NCBI GenBank assembly: GCA_030598645.1
Contig: JAUVPN010000210.1
Location: forward strand, 1-5,076
Reading direction: 5' to 3'
Origin: Hyphomicrobium sp.
Lineage (GTDB): Bacteria; Pseudomonadota; Alphaproteobacteria; Rhizobiales; Hyphomicrobiaceae
Length of the DNA stretch: 5,076 bases
The notes beneath the pieces were generated by a model. It worked only from the letters and a program-made list of their open reading frames with translations, did no database searches and had not been told where the DNA came from. Below are positions 1 to 5,076 of the stretch, one piece after another. Made by a program: the position numbers and the translations under genes. The first letter of the stretch is position 1. Every line of letters begins with the position of its first letter.

Positions 1-638
1 TCTTCATCCTCAAATAAATCAACATCAAAATGATAGTGACTCGTATTTTTCTTGGTCAAAGTTTCGCCCACGCTAACCCCCATCCTACTTAACAGCGGGC
101 CGATATTATCGGTTGTTCCTATAAACTCATACTGACTAATGGTTTTTTGGATAAAAGCATCGTCGTTGCTAGATTGTCCTCCCAATATTACCCGCGCCTG
201 ACAGTTAAGGAATAGTCCACGATGTTTTAAAAGTAAGTGCATTATTGCACACCTTTTGCTTAAATCCGCAGACCTGATTTCGAGAGACATCTCCTGAATT
301 CGCGGCGGATGACTAAAAAAAAACTCCGGCGTCCGGCGGCCAATCTCGATGAGCCAGTTGAAATGTGATATAACCTGTGCTTTTGGCTCCCGCATGCAAG
401 CGAAGTAACGGATTTTTCTGTTTGTAATTTCACCCAGCAAATCCCTAATGACGGGATAAGTCACGTGGCCTGAAAGCCAGTCAGCCTCAACTGCCCGTTC
501 TTTGAAAAGATCTCGTTTATTGATGAAGTTCGCAACTTGGGAATACCCCTTGCCAAAGCCGTTTTCAAGGCAGTGATTTATTGTTGAGCCAGCCGCCTTA
601 GGGATGTGGACGAAAAACACGAGATCACTTTGTTTCAT
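1..638 (-). CDS. Sulfotransferase family protein, C-terminus cut by the left edge
   Basis: This is a probable PAPS-dependent sulfotransferase that would move a sulfate group onto a carbohydrate or other hydroxyl acceptor. The frame starts with ATG at 638-636 and stays open for 212 codons to the window edge. Seen directly: a 5'-phosphosulfate loop HIPKAAGSTI at residues 11-20, just after a hydrophobic strand (LVFFV); SGH at 56-58; a 3'-phosphate-binding segment at about 75-95 with RYFACMREP and S91; YEFIGTTDNI at 170-179 and KKNTS at 196-200, which match the late part of the family. No signal peptide is visible, so a cytoplasmic enzyme is likely. The start is supported by AGGA eight bases upstream and by the loop's usual position near the N-terminus. 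G+C is about 44% by hand count, with five TTA and several ATA codons, unlike the genes to its right, which suggests separate acquisition. The acceptor is unknown. Confidence 0.85.
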   Translation of the reverse strand, partial: MKQSDLVFFVHIPKAAGSTINHCLENGFGKGYSQVANFINKRDLFKERAVEADWLSGHVTYPVIRDLLGEITNRKIRYFACMREPKAQVISHFNWLIEIGRRTPEFFFSHPPRIQEMSLEIRSADLSKRCAIMHLLLKHRGLFLNCQARVILGGQSSNDDAFIQKTISQYEFIGTTDNIGPLLSRMGVSVGETLTKKNTSHYHFDVDLFEDE

Positions 639-646
639 GAATAAGG

Positions 647-650
647 TCCT
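647..650 (-). promoter_or_regulatory. Ribosome binding site of the left-edge sulfotransferase
   Basis: The minus strand reads AGGA here, eight bases before the ATG at 638. It decides the start: the same frame could be extended upstream only through non-ATG codons, back to a TAG stop at 698-696. No convincing -35/-10 promoter pair was found upstream. Confidence 0.55.
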
Positions 651-710
651 GAGTCGCTCAATGGATAGGTGGACATCCAAGTTGGTTTGTAGAGTCTATG
701 TACGCTTGGT

Positions 711-758
711 GGTCCTGGCGAAGCTGGGGTGCGGTCTTTGGTTTCGCCTAGACGGACC
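711..758. repeat. Imperfect inverted repeat in the gap
   Basis: The left arm ggtcctggcgaa (711-722) pairs with the right arm ttcgcctagacggacc (743-758). There are two helices, of 6 and 5 base pairs, separated by a 1-against-5 base bulge, and the loop is 20 bases. It lies just past the point where the permease-like frame loses similarity. There is no T-run for a classical terminator. It may be a scar of the event that broke the permease, a weak RNA structure, or chance. The remainder of 639-776 shows no recognisable gene. Confidence 0.3.
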
Positions 759-776
759 ATGCCTCGTGAGCAGTTC

Positions 777-974
777 TCCGACCAAAAGCCACGCGGGCCC
801 GAGCATCGTCTTGCGGTAACGGATGGCGAAATTGAACCAAGTAACGTAAGGCCAGGATTCGAACCTCGGGGAGGAGTTCAGTAGCTCTCGAAACAGCATG
901 CGCCCGCTTTCTATCTTGGCAGCCGCCTGCACTCTTTTTCCCGGTCCCGAGCAAGCGATAGCTCTATGCCTCAC
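777..974 (-). pseudogene. Remnant of an ABC-2 polysaccharide-export permease (5' part only)
   Basis: A minus-strand frame opens with GTG at 974, or with an internal ATG at 899. Residues from about 26 on resemble the N-terminus of Wzm/TagG/KpsM-type ABC-2 permeases: a segment around FESWPYVTWFNF, then the family signature IRYRKTMLGPAWLLVG, which precedes the first membrane helix in intact proteins. Such permeases normally have about 260-280 residues and six membrane helices. Here the similarity stops after LLVG (about 777), the frame becomes hydrophilic and ends at TAG 698-696, and neither of the other two minus-strand frames resumes a membrane protein. I infer a deletion or rearrangement that left only the 5' end. 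The intact gene would have exported a polysaccharide together with an ATP-binding Wzt-like partner, which is not in the window. It begins six bases after the upstream sulfotransferase stop, as in an operon. The family call rests on motif recall, not on a search. Confidence 0.6.
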
Positions 975-979
975 ATTCC

Positions 980-1720
980 TTATAATGCCAAACGCTTCTC
1001 GGCCTTCTTGTAAAGTTCAATGTCGAGACGGTTATGGTCACTGAGCACGTCCACCCAATTAGGTGGAAGGGGCAGTTCTCGACCTTTCGTTATGTTGAGC
1101 CGTCCAACCGAAAGAGTCCGGCCGAGGTCTGATGAAAGCGTCGCCCGCAGGTTGACGAGTGTGCTCGTGGTTGCCAGGTAGTCGCAGCGCTCAAGCGATT
1201 CTATGGCCCGCGCCAGCATCGTATCGTAGTCATTGCGCTGACCGGTCAGAAGCGCCTCGTGACGCGCGTCAATTCCGTCAAGGGGTTCAAGCTCCAATGT
1301 GCCGACCAGAAACCGACAAGCTAGATTGTCGGGATGCGGTACCCGGCCATTCTTGATCTCGCCGCAAATAAACTCAGGATCGACTCCATGATCCCGGACC
1401 TGATGGCGCAATAATGAGAGTGATCTCTGCACAGGATCACGAATGACAATAATCGTCCTCACGCTATCGCCAAGCATCCTAGCGCACGACAAATGATAAT
1501 GGCCCCGCATGAGCCCAACACTGGCAGAAGACACCCGCAGCGCGGCTGCTGTGACCTGAAGCGGCGGGTATTGCCCCAGATTGCGGTGGATCATGCAGGC
1601 ATCTGGCATCACCTGCCACGGCTCGTACAAGCGTTCCAGACCGTCACGCAAAGTGGTTCCGGCAGATTTGGGGATGTGACAGAAGAACAAAGGGAATTCC
1701 GGGCGCTTATTGGCAGCCAT
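980..1720 (-). CDS. Sulfotransferase family protein, complete (246 aa)
   Basis: This is a probable PAPS-dependent carbohydrate sulfotransferase of the short soluble bacterial type. Seen directly: a 5'-phosphosulfate loop HIPKSAGTTL at residues 15-24 after a hydrophobic strand (FPLFFC); RGHYHL at 72-77; a 3'-phosphate-binding segment TIIVIRDPVQRSLSLLRH at 89-106 with R94 and S100; and a C-terminal helix with N230, D233, LYKKAEKRL, usual at the end of this group. There is no signal peptide or membrane helix, so it should act in the cytoplasm. The ATG at 1720 places the loop at the expected distance. Upstream there is only a weak purine-rich GAGA (1731-1728). The gene begins 29 bases after the glycosyltransferase gene ends, which suggests co-transcription and perhaps translational coupling. 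It is only distantly like the left-edge sulfotransferase, so the two are not a recent duplicate pair. The acceptor is unknown, presumably the glycan made by the neighbouring GT2 protein. Confidence 0.88.
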   Translation of the reverse strand: MAANKRPEFPLFFCHIPKSAGTTLRDGLERLYEPWQVMPDACMIHRNLGQYPPLQVTAAALRVSSASVGLMRGHYHLSCARMLGDSVRTIIVIRDPVQRSLSLLRHQVRDHGVDPEFICGEIKNGRVPHPDNLACRFLVGTLELEPLDGIDARHEALLTGQRNDYDTMLARAIESLERCDYLATTSTLVNLRATLSSDLGRTLSVGRLNITKGRELPLPPNWVDVLSDHNRLDIELYKKAEKRLAL

Positions 1721-1749
1721 ATCTTTGTCTCTTCTCTGCGTAATGCGAT

Positions 1750-4700
1750 TTAGACAGGCGCTTCTTTATCTTTCAAAGAGAAATCTCCCCTGTCGAGGGT
1801 CAAGTTCGGGTTGTAGGCGGGGTCGTTGGTAAGGTGATTGCCCCAACGCAACGTCATGAGGTCGATCTCCCCACGAAAGCGTTCCATCTTTTCTGGAGTG
1901 TCCTCGTAGCCCCGCGAGGCGGATTCATGGTGATAGAGTTGAGCGAACGGTGTCCAGATGTTGCGATATCCGAGCTCTCTCACCTTCAGGCAGAAGTCGA
2001 TGTCGTTGAAGGCAACGGCAAGGCTCTCGTCGAGGCCGCGCGCCGCCTCGTATACGGAGCGGCGGACGAGGCAGCACGCCGCGGTAACAGCCGACATCGA
2101 TTGGGTCAGTCCGGCTCGGCCATTTGTTCCCAGATGGCCGCGCGGCACATGCTTGTGGGCATGCCCTGCGACACCGCCAATTCCAAGGATGACGCCGCCA
2201 TGTTGAAGGGTTTCGTTTGGATACCATAACCGTGCCCCAACAACGCCGACGCCGGGTCGGATCACGTGGCTCACCATTTCCGCCAGCCAATCGGGGCTGA
2301 TGACCTCAACGTCGTTGTTGAGGAGGCCAACAACCTCGCCAGTGGTTTGGGTGACGCCTAAATTATTTAGTGCTGGAAAATTGAACGGCCGATCATCACG
2401 AAGCACTTTCACGTTCGCTCGTCCAGAAACCGAATTCAGGTAGTCAAGGGCTTCCGGTTCATCGCTGCCGTTATCGATGATGAGGAGTTCGTAGTTGGAG
2501 TAGTCGGTTTTGAGAAAGATGCTATCAGCGCAGGTTCTGAGGAGGTCTATCCTATTACGCGTGAGGATGATGAGACTGACGAGGGGTGCAGGTTCCGGCA
2601 GCGCGTACTTGATCCGGTGGTATGACGGCACCTCAGGGTGAGGCAATACCTCTGCGTCGATGCCTCCCCGCTGCAAATGCTGTCTGATCGCGCGGCGGGC
2701 GGCATTGGGTGCGTAGTCTTTCGCGGAGATGGTCGAGGCCGTGCTCTGGGAATGCGCGCGCCAATGATAGAGTATGCGCGGGATGTGCGAGATCTGCGAA
2801 TCGTCGAGCTCCTCACAAAAGCGCAATGCGAGGTCATAGTCTTGAGAGCCTTCGAATCCACTGCGGAAGCCGCCAATTCTTTCGAACCGAGCGCGCTTGT
2901 AAGTGCCGAGATGGCAGATCATGTTTTGGGATAGGAAAAGGTCGTAGTTCCAGTCTGGCTTAAAGTAAGGCTCATGCCGGAGCCCCGCTTCATCGATCTT
3001 ATCCTCGTCGGAGTAAATTAGCTCAACGGCAGGATGCGCATTGATCTCTTCGGCAATCCAATAGAGCGCGTGCTCGCTCAACACATCGTCATGATCGAGA
3101 AGGGTAACAAACTCACCAGTTGCCAGTCCAAGAGCGGTATTGCTAGCCGCTGATATGTGGCCGTTTGTCTCCCGAAACTTGACCTTTATGCGGGAGTCGT
3201 TCGCAGCGCATTCCTCAAGAACGCGCCGCACGTGCGGCTCAGTTGATGCGTCATCAGCAATGCAGAGTTCCCAATCAGGGTAGAGTTGGGCACGTACGGA
3301 GTCGATTGCTTCCCGCAACCAATGCTCGGGCGTGTTGTAGGTTGGCATGACAATGGAAATCAGCGGCCGATGCGCCAATTCCGCTATGCGGTTTCTGATT
3401 CGCAACCGATCATCATCGGACAATCTATCGTGCTCAGCAACCCAAGCTTGATATGGATCAGTTCCTCGTACGGTTGCTGATTCCTTCCCCGCGTTTGGAT
3501 CGAGAAGTGGTTTAGGTAAAGAGCTGAGAGCTGTGTTCTTCAATCGCAACTTTGCGAAAGGTGACCGCGGCGTCATATGAGCCGCTCTGCGGACTACCCG
3601 ATCAGCTAGATGCTGATTGAACCGCTTCTCAGTGAAGATCTGCTTGATAGCGCGAAACGGCATTGTCAGCTTCCATGAGGTCGAGCTGCGGAAGTGGTGA
3701 ATGAGTTCTTCACGGTCTCGATGGGCGTCATGCACTAGTGCATTTCGTTCGCGTTCCCGTTCGGCCAACGCTCCCGCGAGTTGCTCGGTCTCGGCGTTCT
3801 TCTTGTCGACAGCCGCGTCCAGCTCGGTGACCTGACTGTCGCGTTCTGCAAGCGCTGAAGCCAACTGTTCTGATCTCTTCTCGGCCTCGCCGAGCGCCGC
3901 CTTGAGGCCGACCCATTCCCGCTCCCACTCGGCCAATGTCGCCGCGAGCCGCCCGGCTTTGGTGCGCGCGTTATCGACAGTCGCGCGTAGTTCGGTGATC
4001 TGCTTGTCCCGCTCAGCGAGCGCTGTGGTTAGCTCGGCCGTTTTTTCCTCCGCCTCGCCGAGCGCCACCTTGAGGCCGCCCCCTTCCTGCTCGCGCTCGG
4101 CCAATGCTGCGCCGAGCTGCTCGGCCGTGGCGTTCGTTTGATCAACAGTTGCGCTGAGGTCGGTGATCTGCGTCTTCCGTTCAGCGAGCGCGGCAGTCAG
4201 CTGTTTTGACCTCGTCTCGGCCTCGCCGAGCGCAGCCTTGAGGCTGACCCTTTCCTGCCCCCGCTCGGCCAATGTCGCGGTAAGTTGTTCCGACTCCTTA
4301 TTCGCTTGGCCAATTTCCGTCTTGAGGTGGACAAGATGCTTGTCCCAGGCGCTCCGTGCGTCAGCCTGTAGCCGGTGGAGGATCGGAGCCGCATGATTGA
4401 ACTCCCGGCGAATGGTGTCGAGGGTCGCCATCGCTGCTTTCGATGCAGGACTATGCTCGAGCACGAGCAGGGCGGAGTAGGCCTCGCCAATCCAAACGCG
4501 AATTGAGGCGTCGAGGAGCACATCCTCGGTCGTGTGCGTGTGATGACGGTGTGCCTGGTCAAGGAATTGCGCGACCTGTCCGGCGATATCATCGGCGGAA
4601 TAGGGCCAAGCGACCCGCAGAGCCTCGGTTATGCTCTCCAACGTGGCGCGCCAGTCGGTCAGCAAGGCAGCGTAGCTGATGATCACCCGGCTGCGCGAGC

Positions 4701-5076
4701 GCGTCGCTGCTTCGCTGTCCAGCACGTGCCGTAGCCACTGCAGAGCGACATCGGTCCGCAACAATCCATCGCGGCGTTCCAGCGACTCCGCGACCTCGAG
4801 CGGGTTGCGGATGATGTTCACTATACGCGGGCCGATGCCCGCATCTTCGAGGGCATCTAAGAAGAGCGGTGCAAACCGACAGATGCGTGGATCCTTGAGG
4901 ACGAAAAGCGTCGCGTCACCGAACTCGGCCGCGAGAAGATCGCCGATCTCAGCCTTGATGTCCCGGCGGCGCTTGACCGGCAGACGCCCCACTTCGAGTG
5001 CGCGCCAATCTTGCCAAGTGCTGCCAAGCTCTTCGAGGAGCTGGTCGTGATATTGAGCGAGGGTGTCAGATTCCCA
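1750..5076 (-). CDS. Sulfotransferase-like / coiled-coil / tandem GT2 glycosyltransferase fusion, N-terminus cut by right edge
   Basis: The frame is open from the right edge for 1108 codons to TAA at 1752-1750. A GTG at 4992 could be called as a start, but the 28 codons before it read as coding (WE, then a D-Q-L-L-E-E-L-G-S-T-W helix typical of this domain), so the true start and the nucleotide-binding loop lie outside. Numbering from the first visible residue: 1 to about 220 is a sulfotransferase-like domain (KDPR 61-64, IIRNP 88-92, LERRDGL 99-105); about 233-460 is a coiled coil of 28-residue repeats; FRSSTSWKLTMPFR 462-475 is the usual linker. GT2 domain one spans about 570-790 (ISIVMPTYN, ADDAS, LLDHDD, SDEDK, GSQDYDLALR, HWRAH). 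GT2 domain two spans about 830-1090 (VSLIILTRNR, IIDNGSD, LLNNDVEV, FNDIDFCLK, LYHHESASRG). Such tandem GT2 proteins add sugars from nucleotide donors to cell-surface glycans on the cytoplasmic side. Whether the N-terminal domain transfers sulfate is inferred. Confidence 0.9.
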   Translation of the reverse strand, partial: WESDTLAQYHDQLLEELGSTWQDWRALEVGRLPVKRRRDIKAEIGDLLAAEFGDATLFVLKDPRICRFAPLFLDALEDAGIGPRIVNIIRNPLEVAESLERRDGLLRTDVALQWLRHVLDSEAATRSRSRVIISYAALLTDWRATLESITEALRVAWPYSADDIAGQVAQFLDQAHRHHTHTTEDVLLDASIRVWIGEAYSALLVLEHSPASKAAMATLDTIRREFNHAAPILHRLQADARSAWDKHLVHLKTEIGQANKESEQLTATLAERGQERVSLKAALGEAETRSKQLTAALAERKTQITDLSATVDQTNATAEQLGAALAEREQEGGGLKVALGEAEEKTAELTTALAERDKQITELRATVDNARTKAGRLAATLAEWEREWVGLKAALGEAEKRSEQLASALAERDSQVTELDAAVDKKNAETEQLAGALAERERERNALVHDAHRDREELIHHFRSSTSWKLTMPFRAIKQIFTEKRFNQHLADRVVRRAAHMTPRSPFAKLRLKNTALSSLPKPLLDPNAGKESATVRGTDPYQAWVAEHDRLSDDDRLRIRNRIAELAHRPLISIVMPTYNTPEHWLREAIDSVRAQLYPDWELCIADDASTEPHVRRVLEECAANDSRIKVKFRETNGHISAASNTALGLATGEFVTLLDHDDVLSEHALYWIAEEINAHPAVELIYSDEDKIDEAGLRHEPYFKPDWNYDLFLSQNMICHLGTYKRARFERIGGFRSGFEGSQDYDLALRFCEELDDSQISHIPRILYHWRAHSQSTASTISAKDYAPNAARRAIRQHLQRGGIDAEVLPHPEVPSYHRIKYALPEPAPLVSLIILTRNRIDLLRTCADSIFLKTDYSNYELLIIDNGSDEPEALDYLNSVSGRANVKVLRDDRPFNFPALNNLGVTQTTGEVVGLLNNDVEVISPDWLAEMVSHVIRPGVGVVGARLWYPNETLQHGGVILGIGGVAGHAHKHVPRGHLGTNGRAGLTQSMSAVTAACCLVRRSVYEAARGLDESLAVAFNDIDFCLKVRELGYRNIWTPFAQLYHHESASRGYEDTPEKMERFRGEIDLMTLRWGNHLTNDPAYNPNLTLDRGDFSLKDKEAPV
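3742..4290 (-). repeat. In-frame 84/168-bp tandem repeats encoding a coiled coil
   Basis: Three 168-bp units (4290-4123, 4122-3955, 3954-3787) and the start of a fourth (3786-3742) follow each other with no gap inside the glycosyltransferase gene. Each unit encodes 56 residues and is itself two 28-residue halves, so seven half-units begin in perfect phase with a QL, EL or RL pair followed four residues on by LAER or LAEW. The first half of a unit ends in GEAE-like sequence, the second in VD-like sequence. Twenty-eight residues are exactly four heptads, with hydrophobic residues at half-unit positions 3, 7, 17 and 21, so the repeat can grow or shrink without breaking the coiled coil. Units two and three share 59 of 71 bases over 4052-4122 and 3884-3954 (hand alignment), which points to fairly recent duplication. 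Confidence 0.85.

Noticed and set aside
661..690. A short dyad (tggat...atcca at 662-679) as a possible terminator.
   Set aside because: It has only five base pairs, an eight-base loop and no T-run, which is too weak to call.
635..760. A 41-codon minus-strand frame (ATG at 760) ending at a TGA that overlaps the ATG of the left-edge sulfotransferase.
   Set aside because: It is proline-rich and lacks any recognisable motif, it has no good ribosome binding site, and it runs through the inverted repeat; chance is the simplest explanation.
853..871. A tRNA T-arm-like string (minus strand GAGGTTCGAATCCTGG), which could mark a tRNA 3' end or an island attachment site.
   Set aside because: One stem position does not pair, no matching acceptor, anticodon or D arm lies upstream, and the bases are explained as the codons for R-F-E-S-W in the permease-like frame.
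981..986. A perfect TATAAT on the plus strand, a possible -10 box.
   Set aside because: There is no -35 element at a suitable distance (ATAGCT at 958-963), no plausible plus-strand gene follows, and it is simply the reverse complement of the end of the 246-residue sulfotransferase gene.
1925..2290. Overlapping frames on both strands opposite or within the second GT2 domain.
   Set aside because: The minus-strand GT2 frame has continuous conserved motifs here; the alternative products are arginine-rich or low-complexity shadows without motifs.
3902..4396. Serine- and alanine-rich plus-strand frames opposite the coiled-coil repeats.
   Set aside because: They are antisense shadows of the repeated Leu-Ala-Glu-Arg codons; they carry no start signals or family motifs.

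Overview
The window is a stretch of a bacterial surface-glycan locus. Every recognisable gene lies on the minus strand, so the order of transcription runs from high to low coordinates. The main genes have a moderately high G+C content (hand-sampled lines give about 52-70%). Their families point to a Gram-negative bacterium, perhaps an alphaproteobacterium, but no gene fixes the taxon.

Layout along the minus strand:
(1) 5076 to 1750: one very long open frame, cut by the right edge. It joins a sulfotransferase-like N-terminal domain, a coiled coil built from perfectly phased 28-residue repeats, and two family-2 glycosyltransferase (GT2) domains.
(2) 1720 to 980: a complete 246-residue sulfotransferase that starts 29 bases after the first gene ends and is probably in the same operon.
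(3) About 974 to 777: a short frame that reads like the first 60 or so residues of an ABC-2 polysaccharide-export permease and then loses all similarity. I read it as a broken gene remnant.
(4) 776 to 639: no recognisable gene, only an imperfect inverted repeat.
(5) 638 to the left edge: a second, unrelated-looking sulfotransferase, clearly A+T-richer (about 44% G+C by hand count), cut by the left edge.

Taken together, the likely job is to build a polysaccharide or glycan with the tandem GT2 protein and to decorate it with sulfate from PAPS, possibly with export through an ABC (Wzm/Wzt-type) transporter whose permease gene is broken here. The N-terminal domain of the large protein, the 246-residue protein and the left-edge gene give three separate sulfotransferase-like modules in 5 kb. 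The glycan, the acceptor and the linkage cannot be read from the sequence.

The most notable points are the sulfotransferase/coiled-coil/GT2-GT2 fusion, the exact 84/168-bp in-frame repeats of its coiled coil, the permease remnant, and the compositional break at the A+T-rich sulfotransferase. I did not find a mobile-element gene, tRNA, rRNA, CRISPR array or convincing terminator.
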